NCBI GenBank assembly: GCA_017619635.1
Contig: JAFZRZ010000040.1
Coordinates: 1-64,000, forward strand
From: Lachnospiraceae bacterium
Lineage (GTDB): Bacteria; Bacillota; Clostridia; Lachnospirales; Lachnospiraceae
Length of the DNA stretch: 64,000 nucleotides
Direction of reading: 5' to 3'
This document shows positions 18,197 to 26,702 of this stretch, piece after piece. Within the stretch, counting starts at the first letter, position 1, and every line of letters begins with the position of its first letter. The translations under genes were made by a program, and so were the position numbers. The notes beneath the pieces were generated by a model. The model was not told where the DNA came from. It worked only from the letters and a program-made list of their open reading frames with translations, and made no database searches.

Positions 18197-18225
18197 AAAG
18201 ACGTTCTTTGTGGAACGTCTTTTTT
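18197..18225 (+). terminator. strong intrinsic terminator
   Basis: A perfect 10-bp stem AAAGACGTTC/GAACGTCTTT with a 6-base loop ends in a T-run. It closes the punA to small-membrane-protein operon, and the next gene's ribosome binding site begins directly after it. Confidence 0.9.
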
Positions 18226-18238
18226 AACAGGAGAATAT

Positions 18239-19216
18239 ATGCCAAAAGGAATAAATCAAAAACTCAAGCTGTTATACATAGTAAAGATACTTGAAAAGAT
18301 GACGGATGAAGCACATCCGATGAGTACATCAAGACTTATAAAAGAACTTGAAAAGTACGAGATAGGAGCGGAAAGAAAGAGTATATATGATGACATAGCA
18401 CAGCTTATTGATTTTGGATATGACATAGTCATTAACAAATCAAAAAGAGACGGCGGTTACTATATGGCTTCAAGACAGTTTGAATTAAGTGAACTGAAAC
18501 TCCTGGTTGATTCAGTTCAGGCATCAAGGTTCATAACGGCAAAGAAGAGCAGAGAACTGATACAAAAGCTAGAAAACATGGCATCTGATTATGATCAGGT
18601 GCAGTTAAAGCGTGATGTGTATGTCAACAACAGGGTAAAAACTGAAAATGAGAGCATTTACTATGTCATAAATGATATATATGAAGCTATGCGTCTGAAT
18701 AAGCAGATAGGTTTCAAATACATGGACTGGAATATAGACAAGAAGATGCAGGCAAGGAAAAACGGTCAGATTTATGAGGTAAGTCCTTTTGCTCTGACAA
18801 TAAAGGATGAGAATTATTATCTGATCGCATTTGATGCAAATGCAGGAAAGATAAAGCATTACCGTGTTGATAAGATAAAAGACGAAAATGTGCTTGATAA
18901 GGACAGGGAAGGTAACGAGAACTTCAATAATTTTGATGTTGCGACATATTCAAACAGATCATTCGGAATGTATGGAGGAGAAACGCAGACGGTAACACTT
19001 GGTTTTGAACATCGTTATGTGGGGATAATAATAGACCGTTTTGGAACAGATATCGATATAAGAAAGATAGATGATGAATGGGCGAATGCAAGAGTTGAGG
19101 TCAATATATCCGGCCAGTTTTACGGATGGATCACATCTCTTGGAGGGAATGTGGTGATAGAATCACCTGCTGATATAAGAAATGACTACAGATCTTACCT
19201 TGAAAGACTGATCTGA
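18239..19216 (+). CDS. WYL-domain transcriptional regulator
   Basis: The 325-residue protein has an N-terminal winged-helix DNA-binding domain (about residues 8-65, with STSRLIKELEKYEIGAERKS), a WYL ligand-sensing domain (about 145-225, with YEVSPFALTIKDENYYLIAF and HYRVDKI) and a C-terminal WCX-like extension. WYL regulators sense nucleotides or other small ligands and control stress, defence and metabolic genes. Its ATG lies just after a terminator, with GGAG at normal spacing. The palindromic sites in the next intergenic region (19337-19350, 19372-19406) are possible targets, but nothing in the sequence proves the link. Confidence 0.92.
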   Translation: MPKGINQKLKLLYIVKILEKMTDEAHPMSTSRLIKELEKYEIGAERKSIYDDIAQLIDFGYDIVINKSKRDGGYYMASRQFELSELKLLVDSVQASRFITAKKSRELIQKLENMASDYDQVQLKRDVYVNNRVKTENESIYYVINDIYEAMRLNKQIGFKYMDWNIDKKMQARKNGQIYEVSPFALTIKDENYYLIAFDANAGKIKHYRVDKIKDENVLDKDREGNENFNNFDVATYSNRSFGMYGGETQTVTLGFEHRYVGIIIDRFGTDIDIRKIDDEWANARVEVNISGQFYGWITSLGGNVVIESPADIRNDYRSYLERLI

Positions 19217-19320
19217 AACAGGTTTCGAATGGCTATGACAGCCTAAAGGCAGATATTTCCTGAGGAAGCCGATTATTCAATTATTTAGTAAATATTGTCA
19301 TAGTTAAAGGCTCAAGGGCG

Positions 19321-19329
19321 TGTTATAAT
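19321..19329 (+). promoter_or_regulatory. extended -10 promoter element with operator-like palindrome downstream
   Basis: TGTTATAAT matches an extended -10 (TGnTATAAT). No good -35 is at the usual distance. The palindrome at 19337-19350 would overlap the start point of this promoter. Confidence 0.5.
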
Positions 19330-19336
19330 AAAAAAG

Positions 19337-19350
19337 GTTAAACGTTTAAC
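19337..19350 (+). promoter_or_regulatory. 14-bp perfect palindrome, LacI-type operator-like
   Basis: GTTAAACGTTTAAC is a perfect inverted repeat with a central CG, the symmetry typical of LacI/GalR-family operators. It lies 8 bases after an extended -10 box, a position suited to repression. Confidence 0.5.
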
Positions 19351-19371
19351 AACAGAAATAATAAAAATTTC

Positions 19372-19406
19372 TGCATTTCGTGCACGAATTCGTGCATTTC
19401 GTGCAC
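19372..19406 (+). repeat. two 14-bp direct repeats 21 bases apart around a 16-bp palindrome
   Basis: TGCATTTCGTGCAC occurs at 19372-19385 and 19393-19406, a spacing of two helical turns. The sequence between forms the perfect palindrome TGCACGAATTCGTGCA (19381-19396). The array ends 4 bases before the -35 region of the next promoter, which suggests an activator or repressor binding site. Confidence 0.6.
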
Positions 19407-19410
19407 ACTT

Positions 19411-19440
19411 TTACATTTTTTTTCGTTCATATGATATAAT
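19411..19440 (+). promoter_or_regulatory. promoter of the diguanylate cyclase gene
   Basis: TTACAT (19411-19416), an 18-base spacer and TATAAT (19435-19440) with TGA before it form an extended -10 promoter 48 bases before the ATG. Confidence 0.65.
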
Positions 19441-19488
19441 CTCTAAAATCAAATAAATCATTCTCAACGAAAGGATACTGCCTGAAAT

Positions 19489-20706
19489 ATGAATAAAGAC
19501 AGCATTTTTGGAAAGTTCATAAGTGAAGGAGTCGGTGAATTCATCATTACCGACATGAATTGGAATCTCCTTGATAAATCAGGGAACATTGATATTGATG
19601 AAGAGAAGTGGTTAAGATGGACAAGAGGCAATCGTGAAAACGAAGAGATTGAGACATCTCTTGACTGGGAAGTGGCTGAAAAATCCGCAGGACAATACTA
19701 TTCAGTCAGAACAAGAAAGATTGTTGATGAAAATGAAGAGTATATGGCTCATTATGTCTATGATATAAGCGATTATGCTGGACTTTTCCATGACATGACA
19801 TCATATTCAAGAGAATGGCATCTACTCTCAAAATGTCAGGGAGATCTTATAAGTGCTCTTTCAGACGATCATAAAAAGATCCTACCGATAATCTTAAAGT
19901 ATCTGAAGACAGAAAGTGCCCTGCTTTTCCTTGATAAGGGTGAAAGACTTGAAGTCAGCGAACTTATAAAAGGCTCAAATATAACAACTAAAAAGCTTAA
20001 TAAAGATTCTGTTGATTTTATCAAAGATGCAGGGACAGAGTGCGAACTTAACGGATTTGAGCATACATATATATGTTGCGCGGGCGGTAAGACCGTTTCC
20101 GGCGAAGAATACGGGTTATACATAAGGAAATCAGAGAATATCAAAGATGATCTGATGCCTCTTTATTTCAATGTATTCAAGCTCTATATTGAAAACGCCC
20201 TTTTGAGAGAAAGGATAGTTTTCCAGTATGAGCATGATGCGATGACCGGCCTTTATAACAATGGAAAATATTTAGAGCTTGTAAAAGATGAGTTTGGCGG
20301 TTATGATGCCATCTCGGTATTCTATTTTGATCTGAATTATCTTAAGAGGACAAACGATACTCTCGGACATGAAGCAGGTTCAAAACTCATATGCAAGGCT
20401 GCTGATTCTATAAAAGCAGTATGCGACGATGATATCTTCGGATTCAGGACCGGCGGTGATGAGTTTGTTATGATAGCAAAGAATGCCGATGAAAATAAGG
20501 CTAAAGAACTTAGGGAAAGATGGCAGGAAGCTCTCGACAGATCAAACAGAGAAGAGACAGATCTTGAATGTATAGTTGCATGCGGTGTCAGCAGCGCATC
20601 TGCACCATATGACCTCAAAGAGGTATTTTCTACAGCCGAAGGTCTCATGTATGAGGATAAGAGAAGGATAAAGATCGCAAGAGGTGATCTTCCTGATGCA
20701 AGATGA
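19489..20706 (+). CDS. diguanylate cyclase (GGDEF domain)
   Basis: The C-terminal domain (about residues 245-400) contains an intact GGDEF motif at residues 322-326 within FRTGGDEF, preceded by HDAMTGLYNN and FDLNYLKRTNDTLGH, so it should make cyclic di-GMP from GTP. No RxxD inhibitory site is seen five residues upstream of GGDEF, which suggests no product feedback. The N-terminal ~240 residues look like a PAS/GAF-type soluble sensor without membrane segments. It has its own promoter and operator-like repeats. The STAS gene follows after 61 bases. Cyclic di-GMP may connect the chemotaxis, exopolysaccharide and partner-switching genes of this region. Confidence 0.93.
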   Translation: MNKDSIFGKFISEGVGEFIITDMNWNLLDKSGNIDIDEEKWLRWTRGNRENEEIETSLDWEVAEKSAGQYYSVRTRKIVDENEEYMAHYVYDISDYAGLFHDMTSYSREWHLLSKCQGDLISALSDDHKKILPIILKYLKTESALLFLDKGERLEVSELIKGSNITTKKLNKDSVDFIKDAGTECELNGFEHTYICCAGGKTVSGEEYGLYIRKSENIKDDLMPLYFNVFKLYIENALLRERIVFQYEHDAMTGLYNNGKYLELVKDEFGGYDAISVFYFDLNYLKRTNDTLGHEAGSKLICKAADSIKAVCDDDIFGFRTGGDEFVMIAKNADENKAKELRERWQEALDRSNREETDLECIVACGVSSASAPYDLKEVFSTAEGLMYEDKRRIKIARGDLPDAR

Positions 20707-20767
20707 TCAAAAAAATAAAAAGTATAATATGCTAAAAATCAATACACAATAAAAGGAGAATACTCAC

Positions 20768-21064
20768 ATGGATATGAATTTTAAGAACGCAGGTAACGAA
20801 CTTACGGTTGAATTGGCTGGAAGACTTGATACTTCCACATCGCCCGATCTTGAAAAGGAACTTTCAACAAGATTAGACGGAATACAGTCACTTATATATG
20901 ATTTTAAGGATCTTGATTATATTTCATCTGCAGGACTCAGGGTTGTTCTCGCTACACAGAAGACCATGAACAAAAACGGCAGTATGAAACTTATAAATGT
21001 TAATGAGAGCATAATGGAGATATTGGAAGTCACCGGAATGGTTGACATCCTTACCATTGAATGA
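20768..21064 (+). CDS. STAS-domain anti-sigma factor antagonist
   Basis: This 98-residue protein is a single STAS domain (SpoIIAA/RsbV type). The phosphorylatable Ser is expected at S57 in YISSAGLRVVL, and the N-terminal AGRLDTSTSPDLEKEL helix region is typical. In known systems the unphosphorylated form binds an RsbW-type kinase, and a PP2C phosphatase reactivates it; both partners are encoded 5.6-8 kb downstream in the same direction (26703 and 28404). AAAGGAG precedes the ATG. No sigma factor gene is nearby, so the output is probably not classical sigma release. Confidence 0.93.
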   Translation: MDMNFKNAGNELTVELAGRLDTSTSPDLEKELSTRLDGIQSLIYDFKDLDYISSAGLRVVLATQKTMNKNGSMKLINVNESIMEILEVTGMVDILTIE

Positions 21065-21113
21065 TCAAAGAGTAGATAATAGTGCTTTAAATGTCTGATT
21101 GAAACTGATTACC

Positions 21114-23390
21114 ATGAGATACAGAAAAGGAAAAGACATAATAGGTGATAACATTTACTCGGCTTTAACAGGAGAGTATACAGAGGGTATTACAGATCTT
21201 AATACCCTCTGTAATGTTGCACTTAAAAGGATACTTCGAAAGAAGAACCTTAAGATGATAGAAGAAAACGGCTATCGTGATCTTACAGATAAAGAAAAGG
21301 AAGAGATTAAAAAGCGTTATGCAAAGTATACGGATATTGATCCTCTGTATCACAGGGTGTATACGGCAAGAAGCGGCTTTTTTTCAACGGATTATATTCC
21401 TGAAGATCTTTATGCCTGCACGATAGAAAGATTCTATACTGACAGGGAATTAGCACGTTTCCTGGACAATAAATGTTATTACGACAGTTTCTTTGCGAAT
21501 ATAAGGCAGCCTGAATCCATTGCTTTAAGGATGAATGGTTATCTTTTATCAAAAGACAGAAAGATCATCGATAAAGATGATGTTTTGGAACTGATAAAAG
21601 ACAGAAAAGAAGCTGTAGTAAAAAAAGCGTTCAATTCAGAAGGCGGTAAGGGGATTGAATTCATAAGCGGGGAAAGCATAGCGATAGATCTGAAAAAGAT
21701 CCTTGAAAGAGATTACGATGATCTTATTATCCAGGAAAAGATCATGCAGCATAAGGATTATGAGGCACTGCATCCAGGATCAGTCAATACTTTAAGGATC
21801 ATGTCGCTTATTACGCGTGATGAAGTAAAGATATTTAAGACATGTATCCGTATAGGTGCCGGAGACGGTAAAGTTGACAATATCACAAGCGGCGGATTCT
21901 TTGTTGGAATCGATGAAGAAGGCATCACCATGGATAAAGGCGCCGGTGCTGACGGAAAGGTTCTTTTTGAACATCCTGACTTGAAATATAAGCTCGGCGG
22001 GATAAAACTAACCGGCGTAGATAAAGCAAAAGAAATGGTTAAAAAAGCCCATGGCATAATGGCACACTGTCGTATTGCCGCGTGGGATATAGCGATAGAT
22101 ATAAATGGTGAGCCTGTATTAATTGAGACCAACCTGAGTATGGCGGGGATCGGCAACATACAGTCATGCAGCGGACCGCTTTTCGGTGATATTACAAACG
22201 AAGTTCTTGAAGAAGTCTTTTATAAAAACGGATATAAAAGACAGTTTAATGATGGGTTTAAGCAGTCGATGACCTATCATTATATCTATGACAATTTAAG
22301 AGGCATAATCAACGGCTTTTATAAATCAGGAGTTACAAGAAACTGTGTCCTTACAAATACCGCTCTTAAGAGGATCGACAGGGTCAGTGTTCAAAAGCTG
22401 CTTCTAAGATATCCAAAGCTTAGTGAAGAAGAAAAAGCAAGTATAAGGGAATATTATGATCCCTATGTAAAGAATGTTCCAACTATCTATCATCAGATAT
22501 ACAAGGGTAAATCAGGTGTTTTCTGTCCGGATTATATTCCTGAAGAACAGTATATCTGCGATATAACGAGATATTTAAGCGACAGGAGAGCTGCGTCATA
22601 TTTTGATCATAAGTGTTATTATCCCAGACTGTTTACAGGTATAAAGCAGCCTGAAACGATAGCCATGAGGATAAACGGCATCTGGCTTGATGATGAGTAT
22701 GAAATGGCAGATAAAAAGAGAGCTTTTAAACTGTTGCTTAAGGAAAAAGAAAGCGTTTATAAAGCTGCATGCTTCTCTGAAGGAGGAGCCGGAGTTCGTT
22801 TTCTTTCATTTTCAGATGAGACCAAAAGAGAAAAGAGAGCCGAAGAGATAAAGACAGTTGTAAAGAGTATGAAACATGGCGATCTCATAGTTCAGAGACC
22901 TGTGAGACAGTATAAGGAACTTTCGGATCTTCATCCGTCATCTGTGAACACATTCAGAATAGTATCGCTTATTATCAATGATGATGTAAAAATACTCTCA
23001 ACATCATTGAGATTAGGCGTTGGAGATTCAAAAGTTGATAACGGGTCTTCCGGCGGGATATACATTGGAGTAAAAGAAGACGGATCTTTGGGAGAGATAG
23101 GAGCGCTTGATAACGGTGATGTTATAACTAAGCATCCCGATACAAATGTAAGATTCAGTGATGTCAGGCTTACATGCAAAGATGCTGCTTTAGAACTTGT
23201 AAAGAAAGCGCATCCGATGATAGCTCACTTCAGACTGGTGTCGTGGGATATAGCGATAGACGAAAAAAAAGAGGCAGTTTTAATAGAATGTAATCTGTCT
23301 TTAGGAGGAAGCGATGATGTCCAGGTAGTCAACGGACCCTTCTTTGGAGAATGGACAAAACAGGTCCTGGACGAAGTTTATCATAAGTAA
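21114..23390 (+). CDS. tandem sugar-transfer-associated ATP-grasp protein (two fused ATP-grasp units)
   Basis: The protein (about 758 residues; TTG 21099 is an alternative start) consists of two homologous halves. Each has SGxxxxDYIPE, an NKCYY or HKCYY motif, QPE(S/T)IAxRxNG, an SEGG(K/A)G ATP-loop, HP(G/S)SVNT(L/F)RI and WDIAID followed by LIE(T/C)NLS, the metal-binding end of an ATP-grasp site. Both halves keep these residues, so both may be active. Members of this ATP-grasp group lie in polysaccharide or natural-product loci and should join a carboxylate to an amine or sugar via an acyl-phosphate; the true substrate is unknown. A MATE transporter gene begins 2 bases after the stop, so export of the product is likely. 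Confidence 0.85.
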   Translation: MRYRKGKDIIGDNIYSALTGEYTEGITDLNTLCNVALKRILRKKNLKMIEENGYRDLTDKEKEEIKKRYAKYTDIDPLYHRVYTARSGFFSTDYIPEDLYACTIERFYTDRELARFLDNKCYYDSFFANIRQPESIALRMNGYLLSKDRKIIDKDDVLELIKDRKEAVVKKAFNSEGGKGIEFISGESIAIDLKKILERDYDDLIIQEKIMQHKDYEALHPGSVNTLRIMSLITRDEVKIFKTCIRIGAGDGKVDNITSGGFFVGIDEEGITMDKGAGADGKVLFEHPDLKYKLGGIKLTGVDKAKEMVKKAHGIMAHCRIAAWDIAIDINGEPVLIETNLSMAGIGNIQSCSGPLFGDITNEVLEEVFYKNGYKRQFNDGFKQSMTYHYIYDNLRGIINGFYKSGVTRNCVLTNTALKRIDRVSVQKLLLRYPKLSEEEKASIREYYDPYVKNVPTIYHQIYKGKSGVFCPDYIPEEQYICDITRYLSDRRAASYFDHKCYYPRLFTGIKQPETIAMRINGIWLDDEYEMADKKRAFKLLLKEKESVYKAACFSEGGAGVRFLSFSDETKREKRAEEIKTVVKSMKHGDLIVQRPVRQYKELSDLHPSSVNTFRIVSLIINDDVKILSTSLRLGVGDSKVDNGSSGGIYIGVKEDGSLGEIGALDNGDVITKHPDTNVRFSDVRLTCKDAALELVKKAHPMIAHFRLVSWDIAIDEKKEAVLIECNLSLGGSDDVQVVNGPFFGEWTKQVLDEVYHK

Positions 23391-23392
23391 AA

Positions 23393-25120
23393 ATGGAAAG
23401 AAACAGCAGATTTTTGATTAAAGAATATCATAGAGCTCTTGTGCCTGTCATGATATCTGTACTTGGCGGTACAATAAATGCGATCATTGATTCTGCATTT
23501 GTCACAAGAAGACTGGACAGCGGAGCTTTAGCTGCGATAACCTACAGCATGCCTGTGTTTTTGGTACTGTGCCTTTGCGGATGTCTGTTTGGAGTCGGAG
23601 CCTCAATACTGTCAGCAAGATCTTTGGGAGAGCATGATAAGGACAAGGCCACAGGATATTATCATTCGATGATAACATTAAGCCTTATAACAGGTATCTT
23701 ATTTATTGCGTTTGGAATATTCTGCACGGATATTATAACAACAATACTTTGTGCTGATCCCAATCTTTATTCATCTGTAAAGGAATACGTAACCATAACG
23801 TTGAGAGGAGCACCATTTTATATACTTATATATGTTCCGAATTATTATTTACAGCTTGACGGAAAAGGAAAGAATCTGTCCGTTATGATGCTGATAATGA
23901 TCATATCGGATATCATTCTTGATTACGTATTCTTATATGTTGCCGATCTTGGTATAGGAGGAGCGGCTACCGCCAGTGTTCTTTCGGTTGCTTTATCAGT
24001 AATATACGGATTTATATGTCTCCAGGATAAGAACGGAATGTTCAGGATCGATATCAGGAAACTTAAAGTCCATGATGTCGGTGATATATGTAAGTTCGGA
24101 AGCGTTTCTGCACTTGGAAGTCTACTTGATGTGGCAAGACTGTTCTTTTTAAACAGGATAATATTTTCTTCTTCAGGTATGAGCGGCATGGAAGTCTGGG
24201 CAGTGCTTAATGCACTTTCGGAACTTTCTTTGTGTATACTTACTGGAATACCGAGAACAGCAATACCTCTTCTTGGAATATATCATACAGGTCATGATAA
24301 TGAGGGATTGAGACTTGTGATGAAGATAGAGGTAAAGACCGGACTGTTTCTGATATCGGTATATTCGGTCCTTTTAATTGTATTCTCAGGTCCGATACGG
24401 ATCTTTTATAAGATGGATAATGCGTTCCTTTTTCCTCTTATATGTCTCGGACTTTCGGTTGTTTTTGAACTAATATGCTCGATACTTGGTTCTTTTTATA
24501 ACGTTACCAAAAGAATACTTCTTGCAAACATACTGATGTCTTTGCGAATACTGGTATGTCCGGTGCTTACCGCATGGCTTCTTATGAGAGCAGGATTTGA
24601 CATATTCCTTTTCCTGCCGATTGGAATGGGACTTGTGGTAATATCAATACCATTGCTTTCATATATAAGATCCAAGTTTAAGCATGAGGACGGACACGAA
24701 CTCTCAAAGCTTCTTCTTTTAGACGATTTCATGGAAAAGAACGGAAGAGTAAAGACCTTCTCGATAGTTGCATCAGATGAGAATATATGCAGCGCAAGCG
24801 AGGGCATCACGGAGTTCTGTACAGAACATGATATGGATCACAAACTGGCCATGAAACTTGGACTCTCTTTGGAAGAAGTCATGACTGTGGTCGCCAAAAG
24901 ATCTCTGCTTAAATCTGATGATCCTGTTGAGGTCAGAGTTTATGCATACAACGGTGTGTTCGGAATCGGTATCATGTGCTTTGGAAAGAAATTTGATCCT
25001 TTTGTCGTTAGTGATGATGAGGATGAAATGTTCATGGGCATAAGAATGATTGAGAAAATATCTAAAAACAGAAAGTATATCTATACTCTCGGAATGAATA
25101 TACTTTCAGTGGAGTTTTAA
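23393..25120 (+). CDS. MATE-family transporter fused to a degenerate RsbW-like ATPase domain
   Basis: Residues 1-440 form a MATE (NorM/DinF-like) multidrug or flippase-type exporter with about twelve membrane segments. Residues 455-575 are soluble and align with RsbW-type HATPase domains, including the one encoded at 28404: LGLSLEEVMTVVA (489-501) matches the N-box, FGKKFDP (530-536) the G1 box and MGIRMIEK the G2 box. The key Asn of the N-box is Val499 and the G1 Asp is Cys529, so ATP binding is probably lost. The domain may bind the STAS protein without phosphorylating it, tying transport to the switch. The gene starts 2 bases after the ATP-grasp gene and its stop almost touches the GH3 start. 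Confidence 0.87.
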   Translation: MERNSRFLIKEYHRALVPVMISVLGGTINAIIDSAFVTRRLDSGALAAITYSMPVFLVLCLCGCLFGVGASILSARSLGEHDKDKATGYYHSMITLSLITGILFIAFGIFCTDIITTILCADPNLYSSVKEYVTITLRGAPFYILIYVPNYYLQLDGKGKNLSVMMLIMIISDIILDYVFLYVADLGIGGAATASVLSVALSVIYGFICLQDKNGMFRIDIRKLKVHDVGDICKFGSVSALGSLLDVARLFFLNRIIFSSSGMSGMEVWAVLNALSELSLCILTGIPRTAIPLLGIYHTGHDNEGLRLVMKIEVKTGLFLISVYSVLLIVFSGPIRIFYKMDNAFLFPLICLGLSVVFELICSILGSFYNVTKRILLANILMSLRILVCPVLTAWLLMRAGFDIFLFLPIGMGLVVISIPLLSYIRSKFKHEDGHELSKLLLLDDFMEKNGRVKTFSIVASDENICSASEGITEFCTEHDMDHKLAMKLGLSLEEVMTVVAKRSLLKSDDPVEVRVYAYNGVFGIGIMCFGKKFDPFVVSDDEDEMFMGIRMIEKISKNRKYIYTLGMNILSVEF

Positions 25121-25121
25121 G

Positions 25122-26657
25122 TTGAACGACAATTATATTCAGGAAAAAATGAATAACGTCAATCGAGACAATCTCTTAAAGATCATAAGTGATAACAGTG
25201 ATACAGAATTCGGTAAGAAATTTGACTTCTCTTCAATAAATTCTATTAAGGAATATATGAACCGGGTACCGATAAGTGATTATACCGATTATCAGAATGC
25301 TGTTGATGAGATGTTTAAGGGAAAGAAAAATGTTCTGACAGCATATGAGATATATGATTATGCCGTAACTTCAGGAAGCGCAGGAAAGAGAAAGGTATTT
25401 CCAGTAACTTACGAGGCTCTTAAGAGATATGGCACTCATATAGATGAAAGACTTATAAATCTGGCGAAGGATAAAAGCTCAGTGAGGCTTTTGGTCAGCA
25501 GAATACTAAGTTATGAGGATGTTGAAAAAAAATCTCCTAAGCTGCTTTCAGAACTCTACTACGGATATCAGCTTGAAAACAATCTGTGGCCGGTTGAGCA
25601 GTTTGTGGGAGGAAAAGAACTTAACTTTCTTTCAAGAACTGACTCCGATCATCTGTATATAAAACTGTGGTTGGCATTATCTTCCCCTAAGATCGTTACT
25701 CTGGAAGGCATCTTTTTATATGATCTTCTAATATTCTTCAATTACATGAAAGGTAACTGGAGGATAGTGATAAGCGATATGGAAACCGGAAGGATTTCCT
25801 CAAGCGTAAAGATATCGGAAAGATCCAAGGAAACTCTTATAAAGATGATCCCCTCTAGGGAAAGGCTCGATTCTTTAAGACGTGAGTTTGAAAGAGGATA
25901 TGAGAATATAGCTAAAAGAATATTTCCTGACATTAAACTCATCAGCGGTATAGGAAGTCTTCCTGCGATGACTGAAGAGATACTCTTAAAGAGATATACA
26001 GGAGATATACCCGTAAGTCATTTCTGTTATGTATCAAGTGAATGTCATATAGGTGTTCCTGATAAGGATGACAGTTATGATTACAGACTGCTTGGAGGCA
26101 GCGCTTTTTTCGAGTTCAGACCACAGGATGAAAATGAAGAAAAAACACTTCTTCCAATGGATCTGACAGTCGGTAAAAACTATGAACTGATAATAACAAC
26201 CTTCTGCGGCCTGTACAGATATGCTACGGGAGATATAGTCACTGTCACAGGGTTTGAAGATGACAGCCCGCTCATAAGGTTTAAATGCAGAAGAGATCTG
26301 ATGCTGAATGTCGGTGGAGAGAAGGTAGATGAACTCACACTTGATTCTGTAATGCGTGATTTCAAGGAGAAAACAAATATTAACTTATCCGGATATCTTG
26401 CGAAGACCGATATTACACAGCTTCCCGGAAGATATGAGATTATCGTCTGTACGGATACTGTGACAAAAAGCAATGAACTTCCTTTATTATTTGACAGACT
26501 TATGATCAAATACAGCAGGGATTACGAAGACTTAAGAAATATGGGATCTATAGGTATGCCGGTTATAAGACTCTGTAACGAGGAAGAGTATAGAAGATCG
26601 AGAAGACATCTCGGCATGGATCTGGGACACTTAAAACCTGTTCATATAGCATTATAA
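25122..26657 (+). CDS. GH3 family acyl-adenylate-forming ligase
   Basis: The 511-residue protein matches the GH3 auxin-responsive promoter family, enzymes that activate an acid with ATP and join it to an amino acid or other amine. Marks are the ATP loop TSGSAGKRKVFPVT near residues 85-98, VSSECHIG near 302-310, the conserved YRYATGDIV near residues 365-373 and a C-terminal swinging domain with KCRRDLMLNVGGEKV-type sequence. The start is TTG 25122; GGAG seven bases upstream supports it. Bacterial GH3 proteins are poorly understood. Translational coupling with the MATE exporter and the tandem ATP-grasp protein suggests that it makes or tailors the exported molecule. Confidence 0.87.
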   Translation: MNDNYIQEKMNNVNRDNLLKIISDNSDTEFGKKFDFSSINSIKEYMNRVPISDYTDYQNAVDEMFKGKKNVLTAYEIYDYAVTSGSAGKRKVFPVTYEALKRYGTHIDERLINLAKDKSSVRLLVSRILSYEDVEKKSPKLLSELYYGYQLENNLWPVEQFVGGKELNFLSRTDSDHLYIKLWLALSSPKIVTLEGIFLYDLLIFFNYMKGNWRIVISDMETGRISSSVKISERSKETLIKMIPSRERLDSLRREFERGYENIAKRIFPDIKLISGIGSLPAMTEEILLKRYTGDIPVSHFCYVSSECHIGVPDKDDSYDYRLLGGSAFFEFRPQDENEEKTLLPMDLTVGKNYELIITTFCGLYRYATGDIVTVTGFEDDSPLIRFKCRRDLMLNVGGEKVDELTLDSVMRDFKEKTNINLSGYLAKTDITQLPGRYEIIVCTDTVTKSNELPLLFDRLMIKYSRDYEDLRNMGSIGMPVIRLCNEEEYRRSRRHLGMDLGHLKPVHIAL

Positions 26658-26702
26658 TTAATCTTTTTAGAACATAAATCAAAAATGAGAGGAAAAGCAA
26701 CG

